From positions 124,001-188,000 of the forward strand of contig CATKHK010000061.1 in the NCBI GenBank assembly GCA_949751835.1: a DNA stretch of 64,000 nucleotides, given 5' to 3'. This document shows, one piece after another, positions 1 to 8,885 of this stretch (its first letter is position 1; every line of letters starts with the position of its first letter). The notes beneath the pieces were generated by a model, which did no database searches, was not told the DNA's origin, and saw only the letters and a program-made list of their open reading frames with translations. The stretch is from Blepharisma japonicum. Its lineage: Eukaryota > Ciliophora > Heterotrichea > Heterotrichida > Blepharismidae. The translations under genes and the position numbers were made by a program.

Positions 1-2
1 GA

Positions 3-656
3 AGAGTAGATAAAGCCATCATCGACGTTATCTTCGAAATGCAACATGCCGCTTATTATCTCTTTGATGAAGGCGAAAAAAACTGGAAAAAAGGTGATAT
101 CGAAGGCCCATTACTCCTCGTGAAGCGTAGCCAAGAGCCTTACTTCTACGTAACGATCTTAAATAAGCAAACATTGTCAAATTTTCATCAACCGATCTCC
201 ATGGATGCACAGTTCGACAAAAAAATGCCACAATTGCTGTATATCAAAGATAAAAATAAAGGAGTTTACGGAATTTGGTCGCCTTCTGCAGAACAGCTTG
301 ACAGTCTTTTAATTAAGCTCGGAGAAATTCAGCATATAGATTCACAGTCAAGGATGCTAAAAAGCTTACTTGATATTGGTGGAGAAAGTAATCTTATGGT
401 AAATTCAAGATCCCCAGATTCAATTTCAGAGCCAAAACAGCAAGAATATAGGGAAACAAAAACTGCGCCTGCTATCAGAGCCCTAGAAGAAAATGTGATG
501 AAGCCTGAATTTTTTCAAAAAGGTATACAATTTGAAGATGAAGAAGTTTCAAATTCAGGGAAGGAGAGAATAAGGGAAGCTATTATTGCTTTGGCAAATT
601 CTGATGAATTTTTAGATTTGGTTATGCAAGCACTAAGATCCAAAGGATTTAACTAA
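3..656 (+). CDS. DCP1: mRNA-decapping enzyme subunit 1 (Dcp1), 5'-truncated
   Basis: Dcp1 is the EVH1-fold activator of Dcp2, which removes the 5' cap of mRNA in cytoplasmic P-bodies. The frame is open from the window edge, so the true start lies upstream; the first ATG at 39 falls inside the domain, because the preceding codons (RVDKAIIDVIFE) fit the Dcp1 N-terminal helix. The hallmarks that follow are YYLFDEGEKNWKK, then IEGPLLLVKR and the P-x-F/Y-x-V-x-x-LN segment, then YGIWSP. After about residue 110 the protein is a low-complexity linker, ending in a helix (FLDLVMQALRSKGFN) that could match the C-terminal trimerisation segment of other Dcp1 proteins. 217 residues are visible. It ends in TAA. 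No intron is seen. Confidence 0.85.
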   Translation, partial: RVDKAIIDVIFEMQHAAYYLFDEGEKNWKKGDIEGPLLLVKRSQEPYFYVTILNKQTLSNFHQPISMDAQFDKKMPQLLYIKDKNKGVYGIWSPSAEQLDSLLIKLGEIQHIDSQSRMLKSLLDIGGESNLMVNSRSPDSISEPKQQEYRETKTAPAIRALEENVMKPEFFQKGIQFEDEEVSNSGKERIREAIIALANSDEFLDLVMQALRSKGFN

Positions 657-798
657 AGACTTGAAAGATTTAGCATTATTAAATAGTTCTGTTTTGAGCT
701 GATAAATAATGGATTTATAGCATAAAAAATTAGTTTGTACATGCTTTGAAAGTTAGTTAGGAATTATTGTGAGAAAAGAGATACAATTAGGATAAAAT

Positions 799-805
799 AA
801 AAAAA
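799..805 (-). terminator. RNA polymerase III T-run terminator of tRNA-Ser
   Basis: Seven consecutive T residues on the minus strand directly follow the discriminator base of the tRNA, as expected for a Pol III terminator. Confidence 0.7.
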
Positions 806-886
806 CGACATCAGCAGGATTCGAACCTGCGCGGGAAATCCCAATAGATTTCTAGTCTATCGCCTTAACCACTCGGCCATGATGTC
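806..886 (-). tRNA. tRNA-Ser (anticodon AGA)
   Basis: The minus strand folds as a class II cloverleaf of 81 nt. The acceptor stem GACATCA pairs with TGATGTC, followed by discriminator G; no CCA is encoded. The anticodon stem ATAGA/TCTAT encloses the loop CTAGAAA, giving anticodon AGA for UCU serine codons. A long variable arm (TGGGATTTCCC) is typical of tRNA-Ser. The T arm contains the B-box GGTTCGAATCC and the D arm an A-box-like TGGCCGAGTGG. There is no intron. Confidence 0.95.
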
Positions 887-1274
887 AACTGATTTACCCT
901 GAATTGTTTATGTATTTATACCAAAGCTTTAATTGAGCTTCTTTTTTTTGAAAATAATTTTAAAAATATTAAATATTTAAGATTAGGTTGAATTTTAATT
1001 GAAAATTTTTGGATTTATATTTAAGTATGCTATTCATTTATTTATTAACAAAGAAAAATAAATTTATGCTTATATAATAAACAAAATATTTAATTTATTT
1101 CAATTATTTTACAATCTGAGTATTATTTACTGCTCAATAAGCTTACCTATTTGCCGATCTAACCCTCAATCCATTACAAACCTTTAATCATCATTTTCTT
1201 CATCTTAAAACCATCAGCAATTCATAAATGCATCATTCAATATTAATTGACATGTTTTTATTAATAAAATTTTA
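887..1274. other. AT-rich spacer
   Basis: Strongly AT-rich sequence between the tRNA and the glycine dehydrogenase relic. I see no conserved reading frame or RNA structure in it. Confidence 0.5.
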
Positions 1275-1726
1275 GGTGTGAGGCGTTTGAACTTTCTTAA
1301 GAAGATATTCGTAGAATTCCAAGAGAATCATTGGGGTTACTGTATATATCGCAAAAAGACTGATGGACTATAGCTTCCATAGCCCTACTATGTCATCCTA
1401 TACATGGAACACTTATAATAGAGCCAACAGAATTAGAACTTGACATATTAATCAAGGCTTTAATAAAAATAAGAGAAGAAATCTATGAAATTGAAACAGG
1501 AAGCGCTGATAAACTAACAAAGTCTTGAAAGCGCACTAATTCATTATATGAAGTAATTTCTGCTGATTGGGAAAAGTCTTCTTCAAGAGAAAAAGCAGCT
1601 TTCCCACTACCATGAGTTAGGACTAGAGACAAATTCTGATCAACTCTAGGCAGAGTTGATAACGTGTGGGTTGATAAGCATCTTCTACTGTACTCCGGAA
1701 ATTGATTACCATCTTTAATAAGCTAA
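1275..1726 (+). pseudogene. Decayed 3' fragment of glycine dehydrogenase (P-protein)
   Basis: Glycine dehydrogenase is the PLP-dependent P-protein of the mitochondrial glycine cleavage system; only its C-terminal tenth or so is present. From about 1351 the frame reads AKRLMDYSFHSPTM, the expected motif; then one codon (1396, where a W/TGA plus P is expected) is short by two bases and the homology continues in the +1 frame as HGTLIIEPTELELD ... REKAAFPLPWVRTRDKFW ... GRVDNVWVDKHLL, ending at TAA 1724-1726. Upstream of 1351 only scattered matches in several frames remain (for example IGVT). TGA is read as Trp in the intact part. The truncated and frameshifted state indicates a dead copy; a 15-nt intron cannot restore the frame. 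Confidence 0.8.
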
Positions 1727-1745
1727 AATTCTAATAATTTTCCAT

Positions 1746-2690
1746 ATGAGGAAAAGCTGTTTGTGGGTACTCTTGTGCCTTGGAGCTTGGGGCTTGACCA
1801 CGTCTGAAATAGCAAATGAGTTAGAAAAACTGAAAAATATAAAGCAAGTAGTAGAAGTGATGATTTTTAATTTGGATTCTTATAAGATCTCTTGGGAGTA
1901 TGAAAAACCAGAAGATTATTTAGAAAAAATAGGACAGCTAGTATTGGAGTATCATTTTGTCAACCAAACGAACTTTAATGAGCAATACTGGGAATTTTGA
2001 AAAAAATTCAGCAGGAATGAAATTCCAATCGAAGAGTTTGGAGACAAATTTCCTTGGGTAAGTTCAAACTACAATATCTTTTTATTACTAAACTCATCAA
2101 ATTATCTTGAACCACACAACTATTTTGATTATTCACAAGACACCTGCCAGATAACTTTTTTCAATTATTCTATTTTTGGAGACAGCATCATAATTCAAGC
2201 ACACCCATTAATGAAAATTCATCCATCTAGCATTCATTATCTGCTTTCTACTAAGTAAATATTAATCAGACTTCTTCCGAGTTTATCTGTACAGAAAAAT
2301 GTGCAAGATTATACGTTAATTATCAACAAAATTGCGGCTAATCTCCAACAAATAAATGTTTGCGTAATTTAGACTATAGAAGAAGATATCAGCGCAATCT
2401 TCTACGAAGAATATAAAGATTTCACAGATGTTTGGCAGCATATTTATGAAAAATTATCAGCTTATAAAGCAAGCATAGAAAAGAAAAGGCTGAATAGAAT
2501 CCCAAAAATCATGAATTATTTAGAAAAATACTCAGGGTTAAGCAGGGTTGCAAACAAAGTTAAGATAGAAGAGCAAGAAAGCCACTTTTGGCAACTAGCT
2601 TGCTTATTTATAGTTTTATTAGCTGATATCTTTGCAGCTTTGGGGATTATGGGTTACTTTAAACACAAAGAAAGCTCCTCAAATATTTAA
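1746..2690 (+). CDS. Type I membrane protein with luminal coiled-coil, unknown family
   Basis: Predicted 304 residues after removing two 15-nt introns (2256-2270 and 2358-2372) and reading TGA 1998-2000 as Trp. An N-terminal signal peptide (MRKSCLWVLLCLGAWG) is followed by a luminal region of about 255 residues whose second half is helical and charged, then one membrane span (FWQLACLFIVLLADIFAALG) and a short cytosolic tail, KHKESSSNI. That layout resembles p24/GOLD-type cargo receptors or lectin-like ER proteins, but I find no diagnostic motif, so the function is open. The start is chosen because the signal peptide begins there. The gene starts 20 nt after the stop of the glycine dehydrogenase relic. 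It ends in TAA. Confidence 0.75.
2256..2270 (+). other. 15-nt intron 1 of the type I membrane protein gene
   Basis: GTAAATATTAATCAG; removing it bypasses the in-frame TAA inside it and keeps the frame. A at position 10. Confidence 0.85.
2358..2372 (+). other. 15-nt intron 2 of the type I membrane protein gene
   Basis: GTTTGCGTAATTTAG; contains an in-frame TAG at its end that is removed by splicing. A at position 10. The donor is GTTTG rather than the usual GTAA. Confidence 0.75.
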
Positions 2691-2839
2691 CAAAAACGTT
2701 GGCTTTAAATTTTCTATACTCTCTAATAAAAAATGGCAGCCGAATCTTTTGGGTGATTATTTCTTATAGAAAGTTTTAGTAAGATAAATTGTTTTAGCAG
2801 GCTTATAAATACAAGGGTATTTAATAAACTATGATTACT

Positions 2840-4078
2840 TTATTCGAATTTAGGTTTAAAAAAGGAATTTCTTCCAAACCACACACCTTTTGGCAATAAT
2901 GTGAAATAAACTCTTGGCAACAAAGTCTTTACCAAATAATATGCAAGTGAACTTGGAGTATTCTGCTTTCCAAATGTTTCATCAGGTTGGCCTTGATATT
3001 TGAATTCACAAAGCATTAACTTATTGTCACCTAAGAAAATAGGACAAGAGGTGTATCCTTCATACTTTGCATTTGGCTCAGCACCGTCTAGAACCTTGCC
3101 AAAGTTGTGAACCAGAACTGGAGCTTCTCCGATAGCTGCAGCTGCAGTTTTAGAAGTCGGACAGCTTGAACAGTCTCCTATTGCCCAAATATTCCCATAC
3201 TTATTGTGTCTTAGTGTATTAGGATTGACATCTACATATCCAGCTTCGTTTGAAATAGGAGAGCCTTGCAGAACTTTTGGCGCGCCCTGAGGTGGAGCAG
3301 TATGAAGAAAATCGTAATTTATTGTCATTTCTTCATCCCCTTTCTTAAAAGTAGCTTCTTTTCTGGCAGGGTCTATCTTAGTTAGTAAATGCTGATAATG
3401 CAGGTTGCAACCTTTTGCTTTTGCAATTTTTTCTAGTTCTTGAGCATAGGTCTGGACACCAAAAATTTGAGCTGGAGGAATATAAAAATGAATATCAGTT
3501 TTATCTCTGACCCCAGTTTTGTTCCAAACTGAATTAGCTAAATACATAATCTTTTGAGGTGCTCCTCCACATTTAAATGGCTGATTAGGTTGAGTGAAGA
3601 TTGCTTGTCCTCCTTTAAATTTGTTGACAAGTCTGTTTGTTTTTAAACAATATTTATATTGGTAGATTGTGCCCACTGGGGAGCTTTCATCTTCTAAAGC
3701 TTCATAAAGCCCTGGTACTTTATTATAGTCTATTGAAAGGCCAATACCAACAATTAAATGCTCATAGGATATTTCACTGCCATCAACCCCTATTTTATTT
3801 GAGTTAGGGAAAAATCCAGTCACAGATTTAGAGATGAAGTTAACATCTGGGTGGAATAAAGATCTTGTTTCTCTACCTACATATTTCATATTGTCACTTA
3901 TTTGATCAACGTCTCCCATAAGTCCTCCTGCAAGCATTGTGAAACCTGGCTGATAGTAATGATAAGGAGCTGGATCAATTACAGCTATTTCAGAAGGTTT
4001 TACTTTACCACTTCTGATTAACTGCCCGCAAAAGGTCATGGCACCTGTTCCTGCACCTGCAATAACTACACGATACAT
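2840..4078 (-). CDS. SQOR: Sulfide:quinone oxidoreductase (type II, mitochondrial)
   Basis: Flavoprotein that oxidises hydrogen sulfide and passes electrons to ubiquinone in the inner mitochondrial membrane. The 412-residue product starts with the FAD-binding dinucleotide fold (VVIAGAGTGAM), has the YHYYQPGFTMLAGG segment, and carries the two redox cysteines of the human-type enzyme: C170 in PFKCGGAPQKIMYL and C345 in YTSCPIF. The second FAD motif IWAIGDCSSCPTSKTAAA is intact. Length matches the mature enzyme. The chosen ATG lies directly before the Rossmann strand, so no mitochondrial presequence is visible; either an internal signal is used or an upstream start is missed. No intron is needed. 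It ends in TAA. Confidence 0.95.
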   Translation of the reverse strand: MYRVVIAGAGTGAMTFCGQLIRSGKVKPSEIAVIDPAPYHYYQPGFTMLAGGLMGDVDQISDNMKYVGRETRSLFHPDVNFISKSVTGFFPNSNKIGVDGSEISYEHLIVGIGLSIDYNKVPGLYEALEDESSPVGTIYQYKYCLKTNRLVNKFKGGQAIFTQPNQPFKCGGAPQKIMYLANSVWNKTGVRDKTDIHFYIPPAQIFGVQTYAQELEKIAKAKGCNLHYQHLLTKIDPARKEATFKKGDEEMTINYDFLHTAPPQGAPKVLQGSPISNEAGYVDVNPNTLRHNKYGNIWAIGDCSSCPTSKTAAAAIGEAPVLVHNFGKVLDGAEPNAKYEGYTSCPIFLGDNKLMLCEFKYQGQPDETFGKQNTPSSLAYYLVKTLLPRVYFTLLPKGVWFGRNSFFKPKFE

Positions 4079-4329
4079 TTTATAAATAATATGAGACCAT
4101 ATAGTTGTTAAATTTATACCAAAAAATGTCGTTCAAGAAAAATGCTGGATATTTCGGATAATAAAAAATAGATCAAATTATCTGTTTTTTATTTAACAGA
4201 AGGTTCACAAAGTTTGATATCGGACTTCTATATAAAATACGCCTATTCTAGAATTCTAAAATTTTTTAAGAAAATTCTTTTACTGATTTAAATAGATGAA
4301 AGCAGCTTGAAATTTTAATTTTAATATCC
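4079..4329. other. AT-rich spacer downstream of a coding relic
   Basis: Together with 4477-4684 this forms a 600-bp gap between SQOR and the kinase gene. Apart from the relic at 4330-4476 I see no feature in it. Confidence 0.4.
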
Positions 4330-4476
4330 TTAGCATAAGAAACACTTAAAACCAACAGTCCCTGTGCTTAAAATTTGTCCACCATTTTTGAGTTCAGCAC
4401 CTCTTGAATTTTCAGCACAATCTCAAGTGCTATGAGTGATTAATTTATCAATACAAAATCCAATTTTTATGAATTT
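4330..4476 (-). pseudogene. Orphan 3' coding fragment, cysteine-containing
   Basis: The minus strand has an open frame of 48 codons, bounded by TAA on both sides and without a start codon. Its codon texture is clearly coding-like, unlike the flanks (for example LITHSTWDCAENSRGAELKN, Trp from TGA). No 15-nt intron can connect it to an upstream exon, so I read it as the 3' relic of a lost gene. The family is not recognised. Confidence 0.4.
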
Positions 4477-4684
4477 TTAAGTTAATAGAGCACAGCAAAG
4501 ATTGAAATTAAACTTAGAATTTTTTAATTATTTTCTACAAGAATTACATCTTTTTCTTTATCTTTTATCCTAAATTATTAAAAATCAATCAAAATTTTCA
4601 AGAAAAGCATCGAAATTCTAAGAACAATTTAAAATACTATTCATTTTTGATATAAATATTAACCTTATCAACACATTCTAGGCT

Positions 4685-5989
4685 ATGGAATTTTTATCGA
4701 AATTGTTTAGAAGACCATCAAATTGTCAAAGCTGCGGCCAGCCTATAGCTTATGGAGACAGCTCAGGAAGGTGCAATAAGTGCAGTAACTTTTAGTCAGA
4801 AAATTATTTTTGTTCACAATGCTTATTGAACATTAAGCATAAGCAGGTGTTTTTTACGTGTATTGTGAGGATTTGCAATTCATGCTCACATGATGAAACT
4901 CGAAGTGATCAAGATAGCCCTAATACTTCTACGTCAAAAGAGCTCAAATATGCTCAAGCTGAAGATGAAAGAGAAATCAAATTTATGTCCCCAAATAAGA
5001 AAGAAATGCAGCTGCGAGGGAGATCTGTAGAAGATGAAGAAATTCCGGCTATCTTTGACATTTCTTCATCAAAGCAGGTAAGTGCCAATTAGTTTCTCCA
5101 AGAAGTTAAAAATAGGGTAAAGCCTATTAAAAAGGATCCTCTAGAAATTTATGAAATAAAATCAAGACTGGGTGAAGGGGCATCAGGAATTGTCTACTTA
5201 TGCATTAATAAGAGCACCCAGCAAGAAGTGGTACTTAAGAGATACAAACTTGAAAATCCAGAAGATAAAGAGAGAGTTCTCCAAGAGATTTTTATGATGA
5301 TTGCAGCTGACCATCCAAATATAGTGAAATTTATAGAATGCTACGAAGACAATGGGTATTTTATATACAGAGAAATATGAGCTGCATTAGAAGCTATGAA
5401 ATGTAATTTGACTAGCCTTATTAAAGACAAATGGGGAATGATGACTGAAAGGCAGATGGGGTATATTTGCAAAGAAATCTTATTAGCCTTAAGGTGGTTG
5501 CATAAACAAAACAGGATTCATAGAGACATAAAATCTGACAATATACTACTCTCTGCTAATGGAGAGATAAAATTAAGTGATTTTGGGGTATGTGCACAGA
5601 TTACAAATGAAGCTTACGATATGACAATAGCTGGAACTCCCTGCTGAATGGCCCCAGAATTAATTTCAAGTAGCTATTATGATCAAAAAGTTGATATTTG
5701 GTCTCTTGGCATTGTGCTATTTGAGCTTGTTGAGGGAAATCCTCCTTACTTTAACCAACCTCAGGCACAAATATTAGAAAGTATTGCTAATAATCCTGCC
5801 CCAAAGCTCACTCATCCAACAAAATGAAGTTCGAGTTTCAAAGATTTCATACGAATCTGCTTACAAAAAAACCCTGGTGAGAGAGCATCAGCGGACACTT
5901 TGTTAAGGCACCCTTTCTTGGAAAGGGTGGGAACATTCGCAAGAGATGATTTCAAAGAATTCATTGATGAATGGCTTAATATTAACTAA
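4685..5989 (+). CDS. FYVE-like zinc finger / STE20-type protein kinase
   Basis: Predicted 424-residue Ser/Thr kinase after removing 15-nt introns 4785-4799 and 5078-5092. Residues 14-62 hold eight cysteines spaced C-x2-C-x12-C-x2-C-x4-C-x2-C-x17-C-x2-C, a FYVE-related zinc finger ending in the RICNSC element, but without the basic RRHHC patch that binds PI3P in classical FYVE domains. A charged linker follows. The kinase domain (about 147-415) has all core elements: GEGASG loop, VVLK lysine (175), HRDIKSDN with catalytic D271, DFG with D289, and GTPCWMAPE, where the Trp (311) is encoded by TGA. The HRDIKSDN/GTPxWMAPE combination points to the STE20/PAK group. No CRIB domain is visible. The finger suggests membrane or cargo targeting (inference). 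Confidence 0.9.
4785..4799 (+). other. 15-nt intron 1 of the zinc finger-kinase gene
   Basis: GTAACTTTTAGTCAG. Splicing joins CNKC to KNYFCSQC and so completes the zinc-finger cysteine spacing. A at position 10. Confidence 0.85.
5078..5092 (+). other. 15-nt intron 2 of the zinc finger-kinase gene
   Basis: GTAAGTGCCAATTAG; the in-frame TAG at its end is removed and the kinase frame continues. A at position 10. Confidence 0.9.
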
Positions 5990-6077
5990 CCAATAATTTC
6001 GTGTAAAATCCTATTTTATATAAGTTTAATGATTTATGATTATTTTTGATAAAATTATCTCATCTTATCAAAACCCT

Positions 6078-6950
6078 TTAATTAGAAAAAAGCTTCAAAA
6101 ACTTGTTCCATGTCCCTTTATTTTCGTTTTTCTTTACATCAGGAGGTGAAAATAGCTGCGCTGGAAAGTTCAAAAAGGCAGTCTGCATACTTTCTGGTAG
6201 CACAGAAATTCCACATTGCATTAAAAATGCAGAAAACGGCAAAGATAAATCATCAAAAAAATCAAACTCATTGTGATCCATGTCTTTAGGCAAAATAAGG
6301 CTGCAAGGCCCTGCACAATTGTCATGTAGCATCTGAGAGTTTATGTAAGGGATCAGTGTATCTATTTGTCCATGAATTATAAATGAAGGGCATGTTACTT
6401 TTGGCATGAGATCAATGTTTCGAAATCTTTCTTTTATTAAATAAGAAGCTAATGTCCCAGCAATACTTTTTACAACTGATCTAATTGATGTATATGCTGA
6501 CATAAGTAGCAATGCTCCTGGATTTCTTTCAGCAGCTAGTCATGTTGCAGGGCCAGAGCCAATGGACCTCCCAAAAGCGATGATATCTCTTGGATTCATG
6601 CCAATTTCCTGTGTTAAATATTGGAAAACATTGTCTGCATCCTTTATAATCTGGTTTGCACTGCTTTCTCCTGGGTAAATGCCATATCCAGGGTATTCAA
6701 TAGCCAATACATGGACCATTAAGGTCGATCTTAGATGGTCCATCAGCTCATAAGCCAAACCTACATCTTCTGCATTTCCGTGAAAATAAAGCATAATCTT
6801 ACTTGACCCTCTTGGACAGGCTAAATATAAGCAAGGTATTGCGGGCTTTTTGGACGGTTTTACCCTAGGGATTCATATCATTTCACCTGGAAAGGTATCT
6901 GCATCATAGAATGGTTCAGGTGCTGGAAAGAGTAAGCCGTTTAGTTCCAT
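6078..6950 (-). CDS. ABHD17-like alpha/beta hydrolase (depalmitoylase family)
   Basis: A 290-residue serine hydrolase of the ABHD17/FAM108 family, whose animal members remove palmitate from membrane proteins. Visible elements are the oxyanion HGN motif (FHGNAEDVG), the nucleophile elbow GRSIGSGPA with Ser129, the acid Asp197 in IIHGQIDTLIP, and His226 in KDMDHNEFDFF. The N-terminus LLFPAPEPFY resembles the family's FLPPEPTY segment. Two in-frame TGA codons (Trp) lie at about residues 26 and 137. The N-terminal cysteine cluster that anchors animal ABHD17 through palmitoylation is absent, so membrane targeting may differ. The start is the first ATG before that conserved segment. No intron; ends in TAA. 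Confidence 0.85.
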
Positions 6951-7167
6951 TTAAAAAAGTTTATGAAATTGCATGGAAATATTCAGTTTTAACTATTAAA
7001 TATGGAATAAATATTATTCTTAGCATTACTCATAGCTTCTTGCAACATCAGCATAATATATCGCCAAACCAGGAGGTCATTTATGATTTAATGTATTAAT
7101 AATACAGAGAAATTATAAAATATGAGAAAATAAAAAGGCATCCACAATTTGAAATGATGAGTTTAGC

Positions 7168-8601
7168 TTAAAGATTAATTGCAAGATCAGCGTCTGCTTC
7201 TAAATACCCTTGATGAATTGCAAAAAAGTCCTGAGAAATTTTGAAATACTTGAATTCTGGAAATGTGATATTAAAGTCTGAATAATCGTTATTGAAAATA
7301 GGGAGATAAATATTTATTATTGTGGAAAGTGCTTTTTCAAGGTTATTGATATCAATCGTCCCAACATTTGAATTTTTTACTTCAATATTCTTTATATCAA
7401 AATTTTGAACACTAACTGAAGCTTCATCATTTTTTATCCAGGATTGGAAAATTATAAATAAAGGCAAATTCATAGTTAAAGCATCAACAAATTGACTTTT
7501 TGTATCTTCAACTAGAAAATCTACTTGAACTGTTGCATTAAAATTGATATTTTTATCTGTAAAATAGCTTGGGGAAAGTGAAATTTCTTGGCTATTCGAA
7601 GAATTTGCTGGAGTAAATGAAATGTGAACAGATTTCCCTTTACCGTATGTTTCTTTAAGGTTAGGGATTAAAAATGCTAAGCCATCAGTTGTAAGCTTGA
7701 TAGGAAAACTAGAAGGAAGCGTAGTTAAAGAATAATTTCAAGAAGGTCAGAAACCAATGATTAATGAGCTTATCAAATAATCGGATAAAAATAACTGATA
7801 AGGAAGCTGGACATCTGATATATCAGGCAATTCACTTGAGAAAAATGGTATAAATGACTCTCCTGTTGATGTGTTAAAAACTTTCCCAGTCAAAGCTGTA
7901 CACAAATAATTATCCAGCACAGATATATTTTTTGCCAAATAATAATCCATCGAAACTCCATAATTTTCTACAGAATATTCATATGAAATATTAGCTAGTT
8001 CCTTATTCGCTAAAGTTGTATAATTTTGAGCTGAGTCATAAGCTTGCTTTTCAATTAACGGAATTTCATCTTCGATAGCTTTTTGTATAAGATTATTTAG
8101 AACATTACTTAAATCTGTTTTCAGCTTGACACTTCCTATAGAAAGTTTAAAGAAATCTAATGATATAGCTGCTATTCCAGACTCATTTTTTTTATAGATT
8201 GAGATATCAGTATTTAATGAAGTTTCATATACATCAAGTGATCCTGATCCTGATTTATCAATAAATGAAACCTTGAGATGATATTTGAAAGAAAGTAAAA
8301 GATTTATATTTTCAAAAATTGTTTTAATCTGATTTGGAGTGCCAAAAGTAATTCCAGATTTATCTAAGTCCAATGATAAGTCTGCAATTGTTATATTTGT
8401 TAATGCTACAAACCCTTTGAAGCCAGAATAGCTAATAGGTATTGAATAGTTTCCAAGATCATAATTCTTAAAATAACCTTCACTGAATGGAACAATTATA
8501 TCAAAAATCTCTTGGGCTTTATCTTGACGGAATGCTAAGTTCAGAGAATTCTGGTCGGAATCAGACAAAGCTAAGGCAAGTAAGCAACAGAAAATTATCA
8601 T
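7168..8601 (-). CDS. BPI/LBP/CETP-family secreted lipid-binding protein
   Basis: A 477-residue secreted protein with a signal peptide (MIIFCCLLALALS). The N-terminal half fits the BPI/LBP/PLTP fold: alternating hydrophobic strands, LNLAFRQDKAQEIFDIIVP, YSGFKGFVALTNITIADLSL, and a long helix around residues 165-185. The C-terminal half continues the same pseudo-repeat through a TGA Trp codon near 7744, up to FAIHQGYLEADADLAINL. Proteins of this family bind lipopolysaccharide or transfer lipids in extracellular or vacuolar compartments; in a bacterivorous ciliate a role in handling bacterial lipids is conceivable (inference). Many N-x-S/T sites fit secretion. Single exon, TAA stop. The family call rests on fold pattern and length rather than one diagnostic motif. 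Confidence 0.7.
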
Positions 8602-8885
8602 TATATTTGAAGCAGTCCCAGCAGAAAATTACAAAATTTTGAAGAGATGCAAACTTTTTGAAAAAGTAATAGAATTATAAATGGAAAATCACATTTTTGA
8701 ATATTTAATAATTATAATAGTATATTAAAGATGCAACTCTTAGATTATAAATTAAGCATTAGCTATTGAATTATTTGGCAATTTAACTGTAGCTCGAAAA
8801 ATAATTCTGGTATGCATTTTTTAAGTTAAATTCTATATTTAAAGTCAAAATTATAAAATAAAATTTGTTTTAAGTTATATATACA

